Shown piece by piece: positions 46,140 through 57,599 of a stretch of 64,000 nucleotides of DNA. Origin of the DNA: Delphinus delphis (lineage: Eukaryota > Chordata > Mammalia > Artiodactyla > Delphinidae); contig NC_082694.2 in NCBI RefSeq assembly GCF_949987515.2, positions 41,171,951 through 41,235,950 of the forward strand. The letters run 5' to 3'. The notes below the pieces were generated by a model, which was given only the letters and a program-made list of their open reading frames with translations, had not been told where the DNA came from and did not search any database. Each line of letters begins with the position of its first letter. Position 1 is the stretch's first letter. A program made the translations under genes and the position numbers.

Positions 46140-47731
46140 AACTAGAGACAGGAATGACACTAAATATGAACGTAAGTTTTCTTAATGAAACCTGCCTCTA
46201 CCTCAAGTGAATGGGGTGAGTATTAAAGAGTAGAAAAGAAATTGTCAACAGACCCTATAGACTGCATGATGTGACTTCTCCCCCACGAAAACACATACAT
46301 ATACATGCATAAAATTATGAAATGATTGAAACTGATGGATTTTTGTGTGTATGAAAACCAATGGAACACTGGGGTTTGGTTCCAACTGTCCTGTGCTACA
46401 TGGGATAGCAACTCAGATTCAGGAGCATGAAGATTCAGAGAAAGTGAGACAAAGGAATGCACCAAAGTGGAAAGAAGGTTATTTATTATCCCAGGAGGTG
46501 CAATTGGTCTCCAAGAGTCAGGAGACCTTACCTCACTGGGTACATAGCTATAGAACAAGAGCTGAATTCCAGACTTGATGAGTAGTTGGCAGGAATACTG
46601 TACAAGGGATTTAACTTTCAGAAAAGGAGTTAGCCTTTATGACCTTTCTAAAGTGGAAAGCCTATGTCTCTACAATTATATCTATAGTTGAGAGAAATAA
46701 TTAGCAAATTAAAGTCTTCTAATTGTACTTCAGTGCTATAAAGTAATTGCTACATAAATCCAGGTGCTTAGATCAAGGCTGATTTTACAGAAAGATACTC
46801 ATTATTTTGCCTTCTGGTTCTAGAACAAAATCTTATAAAATGCAAACACTTTCTATCTGTGCTTCATAGCTGTGACTATTAGAATTTCATCTCTGACACA
46901 TTGCACAATTACAAAATATAATCTTATTAAACCCTAGAATGGAAGTACAGAGGTCCACGTCCCCAAGTAAATTTTGGCAATAAGGACATCTAGCTCACAT
47001 TTTAGGTCCAGAAAGCTATAATGCAGAGGACCCCAATATTTATATAATCAAAGACTACTTTTATTTCACTTTTCCCAGTGGTTCCGTGTTTATTTTTTAT
47101 AAAATGTGGATTTTTAGCACAAAAATGTATGGTGAAAACAATGGAACAAAACGTAGTATAAATAAGAGGTTAGTAATATAATAAGGCAAAAATTACAAAT
47201 TATTGCAATGAATTACTGAAATGTGAGAAATGTTGAGAAAGAGATTGTGCTAAATTCTCACCACTATGAATATTGGGAATATCTGAATCACTCATATCAG
47301 TGTTTGGTGTAACGAAAACATCTCAGTCTCAAATGTCATCAAGAGCTCGAGTTTCTGGTCAGCATCATATAACCATTGTTATCATACTGAGATAATATGA
47401 AAAGCACAGAGACAAGACATGCTAGTTAGCATGCACAGCATTTTTGTGTATTCATATAAAATAAATTACACCAGGAATCTGGAAATACTGAAAATACCTC
47501 ATGAGCTTCCATTACAATCTTCATGTATCAGAAACCTCAAGGTTTGAATAACAGCCATAGTTCTTACTGTTTTTACATTTATTTTTAAAGAATTGAAAAT
47601 TAAATTCAAATATTAACAAGAAAAGGTAATTATACGATTAAGGGCACAGTGAGCCTCTTAATTTCATCAATATGGTAGACAGGATAAGTTCTTTCTGCTA
47701 CAAATGTCTAGAAATGCTGGATGAAACGTAA
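46140..47731. other. Unassigned sequence
   Basis: About 1.6 kb without a recognised repeat. Overlapping frames of 111 (minus, 46223-46558) and 77 codons (plus) are not recognised. Confidence 0.45.
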
Positions 47732-47740
47732 CAAACATCC

Positions 47741-47857
47741 CTTTTTTTTTGGCCACACCGTGGCATGTGGGATCTTAGTTCCTGGACCAGGGATTGAAAC
47801 CATGCCCCCTGCAGTGGAAGTGTGGAGTCCTAACCACTGGACCACCGGCGAATTCCC
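47741..47857 (-). mobile_element. Short older tRNA-derived SINE (CHR-related), antisense
   Basis: Poly-T, then ggccacaccgtggcatgtgg, gatcttagttcctggacca, gggattgaaaccatgccccc, and taaccactggaccaccggcg. It lacks the gagcggctgggcccgtgag body and so is a different, shorter subfamily. caaacatcc at 47732-47740 and 47858-47866 is the target duplication. Confidence 0.93.
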
Positions 47858-47866
47858 CAAACATCC

Positions 47867-48209
47867 TTTAAATGCATAATTCAGCAAGAAAGTTAACTAA
47901 ATATGCAAGGCCAGAACTGGAGAAAGGCCTGAAAACTAGAGCAGAAAGCTCAGGCACTATCCTGGGAAGGGTTATATGGAAGCCTGAATGGAGCTCTTTC
48001 TCCATTTATAAACATTATCAATATTTTAATTACTCTTCTGAGGTCAAGAAATTTAAAGGTCTTTTCATAAATTAATATTAAAATAGATAATATTCAAAAT
48101 ATTCATCAATTAAACATGAGAATATCAGTATGTCTATTTTCCTATGTTATTCACATACTTATTAAATATCGATGGTACAGAAGTACTATTCTAAATGAAC
48201 AGGAAAATA
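47867..48209. other. Unassigned sequence
   Basis: No recognisable repeat or gene. Confidence 0.45.
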
Positions 48210-48435
48210 GAGTGCCAGGACTGTCATAAATATTTCACACGTATGGTATCCTTTATTCCCCACAACACAGTCTGAGCAGACGCTAACATAGTCTCCGTTT
48301 TCACACGGGAAAACTGAGCCACACAGAAGGAAGCAACTGGTGTGAAATCCCTGAGCCGTGGGTGTCAGTGGCAGCATCCAAACCTGGTGAATCTGATCCC
48401 AGAACCTACAGTCTGAATCACTACACTGAACACAA
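48210..48435 (-). mobile_element. MIR SINE, antisense
   Basis: tatggtatcctttattcccc, gtctccgttttcacacggga, aaactgagccacacagaagg and cagtggcagcatccaaacct follow reverse-complement MIR order. Confidence 0.85.
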
Positions 48436-48439
48436 TGCT

Positions 48440-49430
48440 CAAGGGTAAACGAGATAAAAGTGTGTTCTCAAGAAGCTTACATGTTAGTAATGGAATACAG
48501 AAAATAGGCAAATAAAGAAGAAAGCAATCAGATAATGATAATCTTTGAAGAAAATAAAATACAAGAGACAGTGTGGATGCATGTTGGGAAAGTCCATGTG
48601 AGGTGGCATTTAAACAGAGACGTGAATGACGTGAAGCAGCCAGTCTTGTAAAAATCAGGGGAAAGAATGTTCCAAGTAGACAAAACATCCATGCAAAGGC
48701 CCTGAGTAACAGCAACACTGATAATGCCTGAAGAACAGGGATGAGGGTATCCAAGAGATGACTTTGGAAAAGTAGGGCCTCACGGACAATGGGGAAAAAA
48801 TTGGCATTTATCCTAAGGACGATGGGAAGCCATACTTAGGGAGAATTCAGCACGATGATTTTATTTGTGTTTTTAAAATATCTCTTTATGTACCATGGAT
48901 TGCAAGGGAAGGAAGAAAGGAAGCAGAGAGACCGGGAGGCTACCACAGTGGGATAAGTTAGGGTGGCAGGTGGCTAAGGTGGGGAAAGAATCACATACGT
49001 TCCAGAGACACACCCAACAGGACTTTCTGATGACCAGTGCGGTGGGTGAAGAAAGAGCGGTAGCAAGGATGATAACTAAGTTTTGGCTTAAGCAATTTCA
49101 GATGGTGGTGATACTTACTGAAATAGAAATGACTGGAGAATGAGATGGCCCCAGGGGAAAAAAATCAAGCTAGGTTTTAGATGCTTATTTATATGTCAAA
49201 TAGGTAGTTGAATAAGTGAACTGAAGTGCCAGGAAAGGGGTCACACTGGAGATGGAAATTTGGTAGCCACCAGTGTCTAGATGAACACTAGAGCCTCTGG
49301 ATTGGATGAGCCCACAAGGGAGAGTGTGTAGGCGAAGCAAGGAGGGAGCCGGAAGCCATACCCTTGGGCATGGCCAGCAAATAGGACTGAGCAGGGGAGG
49401 GCTGATGGAGAGAAGCCCAGAAAGGAGCAG
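48440..49430 (-). mobile_element. L2/L1ME-type ancient LINE fragment, antisense, about 1 kb
   Basis: Nine or more blocks in order follow the antisense L2/L1ME-like consensus: agaagcttacatgttagtaa, aatcagataatgataatc, gtccatgtgaggtggcattt, catgcaaaggccctgag, tatcctaaggacgatgggaag, tggggaaagaatcacatacg, gaaatagaaatgactggag, taggtagttgaataagtgaa, ggattggatgagcccacaag. It is the longest and best-kept of the old LINE pieces here. The 129-codon minus frame overlapping it at 48365 is incidental. Confidence 0.75.
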
Positions 49431-49889
49431 CTCCCATGGCTAGAGCAAGATAAGCAAAAGATGAGCGATAATCCTAGAGACCCAGAAGGAAGGACGGCTC
49501 ATCTGGGTGGAACTCCTTCTCAAGGGATGAGTGAAGTGGAGCAGGATTTTACTTTAGACTAACAATATGTTCTTGCAAATATTGTATAAATTTAAATGAC
49601 TCATTCTCACAGAAAAGCCTGATACCTCAAAGGACACTAAAATAAAGAATTTTACAAAGTTAAACATCTTTTATGAATGAAGAGTACATCTCTTAAATAA
49701 TCAAATGAGTAAACCAAGGTTCTCATCCATTAGCTTGCTTAAGCAGGATTTAATTTGTAGTCTACCAAATCATGGGTAAGATTTACCTTAAGGCTTGAAC
49801 TCAATTTCAGATGCCATCAGAAGTAAACGCTAACATTTGGGTCATAGTGTGCTACCTCTCCCTTCTAGAGCTCACATAAAAATTATCAC
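49431..49889. other. Unassigned sequence
   Basis: No recognisable repeat or gene. Confidence 0.45.
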
Positions 49890-50050
49890 CACAATAGTTG
49901 CTAACATTGATTAAGTGCTTGCTCTATATTAATTAATTTAATCATCACCAGATCTCATGAATGCTTTTTATTATATCGACTTTTTTTTTTTAAGAAGAGG
50001 AAATGACCATAAGAGAGGTCTAAGTGTCTTTCCCCGTATCAACCAGAATT
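49890..50050 (-). mobile_element. MIR fragment, antisense
   Basis: cattgattaagtgcttgctc, taatttaatcatcaccagat and aagaggaaatgaccataaga follow the reverse-complement MIR order, with a T12 expansion at about 49981-49992. Confidence 0.65.
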
Positions 50051-52887
50051 CCACACTGGTCTTTACTAAAGACTTCGGTCCTTATTCTAGCGACACAGTC
50101 AACTACCTCAGGACTCTGCCCTTTAAGCCTCCTGCTAAAGTTTGCTCCCTCTTTTCTTTTCTCTGCTATCCACTGATTTTATATACCCATCCTGACAATT
50201 AGAGAGAGACATGAAAACGAAGGTAAAGTAACAAGCAAACAATGAAGGAGATAATCATAGATAATCATGGCTGAGAACTCAGCTAAAAAGGTGACTATAA
50301 TTGAGTCTTTGAGTTTCCTAGAAGCACAAAAAGGAATATACAATGGATTACAAAATTTCCATTATCTAATAAAAGGAAACACACCAGTTAAGCAAGAGAT
50401 CTTTTTGGTCTCAATCCTTAAATACAACAGTATTTCTTACATATGTTTATTTTAGGGAAAATGAACCATATAAGATCAGAGACTTCAAGAGCAATTCCTC
50501 CAAAGATAAAGAAATATTCTTTGCCTGGTTCACTTAGAATTTTCCATATAAAATGTGGTCAACAGTTCAGCATTCTCTAGTAGAATACTTTTATATGGTT
50601 CATGGTCATCTCAGCTTTTTTAAACTTTAATAGGTGTCCAGTGACTTAGAACCCTGACCTGAACTTTTATAACTGTCGCATGGGTTCAAGGGAAATAAGC
50701 CCTATTATATACTCTGTACAAATGGCCTATATCACATCTCTCTCAAAGGTAGCAGCATCTATGTGAAACAAAATCTTGGCAAAAATCTCAAAACATTGCT
50801 TGCCCCCAGCTCCAATTTATGTCCCTTCACAAGCAAATTGCCAAGGGCTTTAACTAATGAAAAACCAGTTTGTTTTTAGAAAACATCGTCTTTATCAGCT
50901 AATATAACAGAAATGACCAGGAAGAGCACGATTTAATATGGATTAAACATGAATACAACTCAGAAGCTTTCTTCTTGTTGAATTAGATAATCAAAACTAT
51001 TAAACAGTATTTCAAAATGCTTTTCATAATCCTGGGACCATTAATGTCATGTTCAAATCACTGTGGATTTTTGTTGTTGTTGTTGTTGCTTTTACTATTC
51101 ATAGGGATACAATGAGTCATTGGCACATTTCCAGTGCAAGATGCATTTGAATAATACATGACATGCCCTTTAGCTAGCATCATGATGCCAGATTTAAAAC
51201 AAGGTAAGAAGTTTCCTCCATGTACACTTGCAGTGTTCAGCTGTTCATAATCTATAGCGTTAACAATTTATCATCAAACCCAGCGACTTGCTGCCAACTT
51301 ATCAAAGTGGCCACTGGATGCATATGATCAAGTCTGAGCATCTGGCTCTCCTCTGTTCCTGACATTAGCACAGACAACAGAATCAGTGGACTATTGAATG
51401 CAATTACAGTAAGCGAGACAGACAATAAAGATTGATAGCGCCTTCTCTTTTTATCACACACGAAACTAGTGGGGGTTAAAGCATTGCCTTGAGCTGCCTT
51501 CATTTAACAATGATTGAAAATATGCAGTTGTGTTGGTAAAACACTGTAGCCTGTACCACTTCATTTACCGGACACATTATCAAATTAAATGAAAAGTGAA
51601 CTGCCAAAAGCAACAGTTATTATACATTAATGATGAATATTTACTTAGCATTGTTCACAAATCATACAGAGAACAGAATCATTCTTGTTATCTTCTTTGC
51701 AGGTTACAGTTGAGTAGGCTTAACATTTCTATGTTTACGTTAAGTCTTCTGTCTACAAATCTCCAAATACAGACTTGCACAATTGGTTTTGTGACTATCC
51801 ATGTGATTACAATGTGTAATTAATAAAATGCTCGAGTTGTAGATGAATCCTAATTATTGAAGAGCTTTCTCCCCCTTTATGACAATTCTCATTCTTGTAG
51901 CTATTCTTATAGCAAGAGAAACTTAGCCAGTGGTATATGTTGTGAGTGAGAGGTTAGGAACTCCAGCTTCATCGAGCTTCTGAAATTTGGAATGTGAAAA
52001 AGACCCTCAAGATACAGACAAGCCACAAAGTTATACTTTTCTCCAAACACTATTGCTTTAGTAGCCATTGGGGGATGTAACAGTCCAGCCTTAATTTGAC
52101 CTCCAAGATAAGAAATACATAAGGGGCAAAAGGCAAAATGGGTCAGTATAGAACTATTGAGCAGACAAGGGAAAATGGATCTTACTCCACAGTTCAGACA
52201 GGAGGAAACTGCATTCTAAGCAAACATCAATAGGTCTGGGAATACAAAAATAAGTGTCTCGTTGTTAAGTGGACAAACATTTGGTGTGCATACTGGCGTA
52301 TCAGAAAGACATGACGGCAGGCAGACATGATTGTTCAAAGTTATGTAGATAAGTCAAGGTTCTTTTAAAAACACACACATCTGGTCCTTCCTTTCCAATG
52401 AGAGATACAAGAAAAGAAGGTGCTCATATATGAAATGTAGTCATGTCTCTTTTCTAAGAGCTCAATAACCTGAAAAGGTGACATATCCCAAACAAGAAAG
52501 AATATAAGAAGAGGTAAAAGAAAAGAAGACACAGAGAACGAGTCACAGGTTTTCTAAAACCCACCCCACTGGTTATTCCGTAAGCAATTAAATACATACT
52601 CAGAAGTGCTGAGTTTAGAATTAGAGCACCAACCATATGCAGTTAATATAAATAGCAGCATGAGGTGTAAGATATTCAACAAGTGTGGAAAACTCACCAG
52701 ATAATAGCATCACCCCAGTAGACAGAGAACCTGGAAGCCAAAAAGCAGCTGAATCAGAATTCACGAAATGTAAAGGAAACAATTACGTTCTCCAGAATTT
52801 ACCTGGAAGCAAAATCTAAGTGAAATCACTCTGTCTAAGCACATTTAAATTCTAATGTTGCCTTGAAATCATCTGGAGATGTGTAAC
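50051..52887. other. Large stretch without recognised repeats
   Basis: About 2.8 kb, the third-longest such stretch. A (TTG)6 microsatellite is at 51070-51088. ORFs are at most 83 codons. Confidence 0.5.
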
Positions 52888-53015
52888 CTTTGCAGGTTAT
52901 TCTCAACCTAGCCGACTACCAGACTTATCTCAGGAGCTTTGTAACATGCAGATCTCTGGGTCCCAATCTTTGGGATTTTTATTCAGTACATTTTGGGTGG
53001 AGCAATGGGTACTCA
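52888..53015. mobile_element. MER5-like DNA transposon fragment
   Basis: ggttattctcaacctagccg, cttatctcaggagctttgta, acatgcagatctctgggtcc resemble MER5-type hAT elements (ggttctcaa..., cacctgggagcttgttagaaatgcagattc). Confidence 0.65.
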
Positions 53016-53489
53016 CTATGGAATATTTGGTGAATACAATATGAAAAAGCTTAAAGAAAACCTATTACCTGTAAAGCCACCGTCTGTAACCCATCTTTTT
53101 ATTCATGTATATCTTTTTATCTATGAATGTAAAATTTTTCAAGTCAATAATATTTTCAGTAACTTTAGGGGGTCACTTTATAAAAATATAAATGAAGAAG
53201 AAATATATGTTTATGGCTAAAAATCAACACACTACATATCAATACAAATAAAAACATGAAAGAATGCTCCTGTTATCTTTCAATAGCTGCTCTCACAGAG
53301 TTAGTTACTGTTAAATATAGATGTGTCTCTACAATCTTTATTTTACAGTCTTTACCATGCTGTTTATGGCAAGATTGTGTCCCAGCCTCTTCTACCCTCT
53401 TTAATGTGGTTTTCTTCTCATTTGCCCAATGTGTAACGTCACTCGGCCAGGCTATAGGGATTTTTTAAGAGGAAATTGTACCATAGGTA
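53016..53489. other. Unassigned sequence
   Basis: No recognisable repeat or gene. Confidence 0.45.
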
Positions 53490-53930
53490 GCTGTCAACTC
53501 AGTGTGTCCATGGGAGGAGGTGAGTTCAGAATCTTCCTATGTCGCCCTTTTGAGCCTCTCATCCTTTATGTATTCATTTTGAATTTATTTCTGTCTGTAT
53601 TTTACATAATCAAAATTGGACTACACATATTGTTCTGTGAATTGACTTTTTCACTTTATGTTATTCTGATTTATATCTAGGTTTATCTAAAACGATTTCT
53701 CTTAATGTTTTTTATAGCTATATAGTATTCCATCGTATAAATAATCATAAACATTGTAGCCTTTACTGTGCTTTTACTATTGTTCCTAACTTATTAGTTT
53801 TACCAAAAATAATATGTAATAAATATTTATGATATATATGTAAGATGTATTGTATATATGTATCTTCATTTATTTGAATTTTTTGCAGTATAAATTAGAA
53901 ATGGAATTTCTGCATCAAAAGTATGTGAAC
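53490..53930 (-). pseudogene. L1 ORF2 C-terminal-region fossil, antisense
   Basis: cacatattgttctgtgaatt, gactttttcactttatgtta, tagctatatagtattccatc, ataaattagaaatggaattt follow the reverse complement of the L1 ORF2 3' region (tgcatagtattccattgtat; gaagtggaattgctggat). It abuts the LTR fragment to the right. Confidence 0.75.
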
Positions 53931-53934
53931 TTAA

Positions 53935-54165
53935 AACTGTAGACACAAAGAGACACATGCACGAGCAGAGGGACAATCACGTGAGGACACAGGGAGGAGA
54001 CGGCCATCTGTAAGCCAAGGAGGGAGACCTCAGAAGAAAGCAAGCCTGCCAACTCCTTGATCTCAGATCTCCAGCCTCCAGAACTAGTGAGAAAATAAAT
54101 CTTCATTGTTGAAGCCACCCAGTTGTGTGGTAGTTTGTTATGGCAGCCCTAGCAAAGTAACACCA
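53935..54165 (+). mobile_element. MaLR-like LTR 3' half, sense
   Basis: cacgtgaggacacagggagg, agacggccatctgtaagcc, aactccttgatctcagatct, ccagcctccagaactagtga, gaaaataaatcttcattgtt (AATAAA signal), and gtttgttatggcagcccta make up the 3' half of an MLT/MST-type LTR. Confidence 0.75.
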
Positions 54166-56626
54166 GTATTTTCGTCAAAGAAACACAACGAGCCAGAACA
54201 TGGGACTCACTGGGAATTTAACTCCCAGCTTCTACACAGCCTACTAGTAATATGCAACTATTTATTTAAGGGAGGAAACTGGAAGTCTAAAGGATACAAA
54301 AATAATCTTAGGCCTGGGGAAAATTACTATTTTCACTTGAAAATACCCTAATTTTCATAACCAGTATTTTTTAGTTCCCTGGACATAGGTAGGCAGATAT
54401 TTTTTCTCCCTTCTCTCTCTCTCTGGCTCTGTCTTTCTCTCCTCTCCTGATAAACATTTCCTTCCCCACCCTCACTGTGACTGCCTTTTCTTTTCCACAG
54501 GTTGGATAGGTGTGCTGATTAGGCTAGAAAACATGTGACGGGAGAGAAATGAGTTAACTAGAGACATGGGGTGAGGTTCTAACTGGTAAACTTCTTCTTA
54601 ACGTCCAGTTCAGATTACATACTGGTTGAGCAGGACCAGTAGCAAGAAATCAACTGATTTCTTCTACTTGTGGTTTACCCACTCACATTACCTCATCACA
54701 GCAATGTCTCCTCTCCTGCCATCAGTCAATGGTGCCGGGAGCAAAGTCAAACACTGACCTGCACTGGAACGTTCTCCAGATCACAGCCATGCTCCCCCAG
54801 GAGCTGTGGGAAAACTGGCTTCCCTCCAGAAGAAGTCAACCTCCCCTCATTCCGCTCACTAATAACCTTTCCTCACTTTTGTTTGGATCTTAATGACCTC
54901 AACCCTCCACAAGAGGTTCGTCTCTTTTTTTAAATTTTTCCTCAACAGCAACACAAAATGGCAGATAACCCAAAGAAATGAATATAATTTAGATGTAAAA
55001 TAAAATCTATCTGCCAGTGTGTGTCTGCAGCCTGTGTGTCTCATTGGCATGCACCAGATTGGACTGAATGGCAGGAATTTCCCAAGGGACGATAACCTCC
55101 AGATACTGCTACAAAAGCTTTATTCCCCACACTCTGCAAATTATTTAATTTAAACACTGCTTGATATGACTCTCTGAGGAGAAGGGTGTTTTCCCAGATC
55201 CATTTTTAATTTGTTGGTGTGTATATGCATGTGGGCACATAGAACCGGCCTCACAAATGCATTCACAGCTACAGAGACTAAGCGCCAGCTTCTGATTTGC
55301 GGAACCTGGAGCTGCAAATTGCTGTCGAAAACTAGGAAAATGATCAAATGCACATGTAATTTCTTCTTTTGTTGGTGAGGAAAGAGGCAAAGGTTCAGTT
55401 GTTCACGTCCTATGGTCCCTACTCCCGGACACTTTCCATTTACTTGGGAGATATAACTAAATACTTTTTAAAAATCACGTGCGTGCACGTGTGTGTGCAC
55501 ACACAGCTAATTTCTCATAGTAGAAAATGGTCACATCCATGGATGCATTTTACTAAAGCACGAGAAGTAATGCAAAGATTAAAGAATCCATTTCCGTCAA
55601 CATTGGGTAGTACTGTATCATGGGTCAGGGAGATAATTTATAGCATTCTTTTAATCCTCCTGCTTCTTCCATAGCTTAACTTCTCTTGCTTTTCTGCTAC
55701 ATATTAATCAGGAAGGGGTACCTGCTGAAACAAAACCCTGAGCATTTTATTCTATATTATGTATTTTGCCAAATACCATCTTGAACAATCTTGCCTTTTT
55801 AAAGGTCCCATTAAAGGATCCAAATGAATTCCTCCCCTGGACAGAGAAACCTTACATAAGGTTCCACAGAAGCGCTAACCCTGCCACAAACGCAGCCTTG
55901 CACACACAGGGCCCTCACTGGAAACGGTCCTGTTATCCTGGTTAAAGCAACTTAAAAGTAAATAAGCATTAGACAATAATTTCAATATTAACTTACTCTT
56001 GCTTCTTCATCGGAGCAAGCTAAAAGCATGTGAACTCCTTTTCACCCTTCACCCCGGCCCCCTCTAGAGCTCTCCCTATGTGGTACCCTCAGCGCAGGTA
56101 AAGTGACCTCCTTCCTCCTACCAGCCTAGCTATTTATTGACATAAGCTTGCATTCTGGGGCATTATCAGCTTAATGCATAATTCAAATCTCTTGCATGTG
56201 GCCTGCACCTTTGCCTTATCCCCTGCATTCTAAATGAAAGATAAGAGGAAGTATTTCCAAAGTGGGCACACAAAAGGATTCCTGAACATCGACAAAGCCC
56301 TCTCCCCAGGCCAGTCCTCCCCTACCCCTCAGAACACTACTTGCCCTGTAGCTCCTACACACCCTCAAAAGGGTGCTGGATTGAGAAGCAAACAATCCCA
56401 GGGATGGAGGGAAAGTTTACACTGAGTGGAGACCCGAGAACCTTTGGGAAGTAGAGGCCTCTAAAAGTGGAAAAATCACAATTATTACCTTGAGTCATAT
56501 TCTAGACCAGCAGCCAGATGTTTTCAGCAAAGCGACAGTTTCAAATCTCTGTAATTCAAAAAAAGAAAAACTAGCTTTAGAATGTGTATATTTCCCCCCA
56601 GTGGGTCAAGGGAAGCTGTGTGTGGT
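54166..56626. other. Large stretch without recognised repeats
   Basis: About 2.5 kb, moderately GC-richer than the rest near 54650-54930 and 56030-56420. No ORF is recognised. Contains the palindrome at 55490. Confidence 0.45.
55490..55505. repeat. 16-bp perfect palindrome in a Z-DNA-prone run
   Basis: tgtgtgtgcacacaca is self-complementary. It follows cacgtgcgtgcacg, so from about 55477 to 55505 purines and pyrimidines alternate almost without break, and it also contains an E-box (cacgtg). Confidence 0.95.
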
Positions 56627-56657
56627 GGGAGGGGAGAGAGGGCAGGGGGTAGGTGGG
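56627..56657 (+). other. G-quadruplex candidate
   Basis: Four G-runs (3, 4, 3 and 5 G) with loops of 1, 5 and 2 bases at 56627-56649 meet the canonical pattern. A fifth run lies at 56655-56657. It opens a purine-rich block to about 56800. Confidence 0.7.
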
Positions 56658-56838
56658 AAAGGCTTCTCAATAAGACCGAGGGAAGGAGGAAGAGGAAAGC
56701 CAGAAGGAAGAAAGAGGGGAGGAGTAAAGGGCAAGAGAGAGGGTGCAGGGTTAGGGTACAAACTGACTGGGGGACACAAAGGGGAGAGAAAGATAGGAGT
56801 GTGAGAAGAGAGGGCTTCAACATTAACTGTATTAGAAG

Positions 56839-56936
56839 GTTAATTCAGTCAAAGTCAATTCAGGAAAAGTAACTCCAGTGATTTTTTTCCCCCCATACTG
56901 AATTGACTGCCTTCTGACTGAATCGATTAAATTAAC
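56839..56936. repeat. Imperfect inverted repeat of about 98 bp
   Basis: agtcaattcag (56853-56863) is the exact reverse complement of ctgaattgact (56898-56908). attcagtc (56843-56850) is the exact reverse complement of gactgaat (56916-56923). Outer gttaa/ttaac also match (56839-56843 and 56932-56936). The loop of about 34 bases holds an uneven T/C run. It could be a decayed non-autonomous DNA transposon end pair or a hairpin; no known family is recognised. Confidence 0.8.
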
Positions 56937-57337
56937 TAGTTTTTTTTTTTTTAATGATGTGATGTGTGAAAAGAGAGAAAATGAGCGAATAAGCCCACCT
57001 GCAAATACACAGATCCAGGTAACCTCTATGCTCTGATTTGAACACATTAACATCTTGGCCGGTATAAAAAAAACACACACACAGACACATATGCATATGT
57101 ATGCATACGCTTATGGGTGTGACAACACTGAATTTTGTTGAAAAGTGCCACTGTTTTCCCTAGAATGTTCACAAGCATAGTATATACCTACATACACATA
57201 ATATGTATACTGAGTTCTGTTCTTTCCAAAAATTAATTGTCTTTTTGGAAAACAGTTTATCCCTGATGGAGAAAGTATGCTGTACACATGCACCAATATC
57301 ATTTATCAGCACCATTTTTTAAAAGTAAGGTTCACCT
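56937..57337. other. Unassigned sequence
   Basis: Contains a T-run (56940-56953) and short ACAC and ATGCAT patches (57070-57110). No gene is recognised. Confidence 0.45.
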
Positions 57338-57352
57338 CCCCTAACGCACTTC

Positions 57353-57584
57353 CTCTTTTTCTTTTTTTGTTAACATCTTCATTGGAGTATAATTGCTTTA
57401 CAATGGTGTGTTAGTTTCTGCTTTATAACAAAGTCAATCAGCTATACATATACATATATCCCCATATCCCCTCCCTCTTGCGTCTCCCTCCCACCCTCCC
57501 TATCCCACCCCTCACCGAGCTGATCTCACTGTGCTATGCGGCTGCTTCCTACTAGCTATCTATTTTACATTTGGTAGTGTATGC
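57353..57584 (-). mobile_element. 5'-truncated L1 3' UTR, antisense, with target duplication
   Basis: After a T-rich tract (57353-57368) comes gttaacatcttcattggagt, ataattgctttacaatggtg, and gctatacatatacatatatc, gctatgcggctgcttcctac, the reverse complement of the cetartiodactyl L1 3' UTR. The flanks cccctaacgcacttc (57338-57352) and cccctaatgcacttc (57585-57599) are a 15-bp target duplication with one CpG-to-TpG change. Confidence 0.95.
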
Positions 57585-57599
57585 CCCCTAATGCACTTC

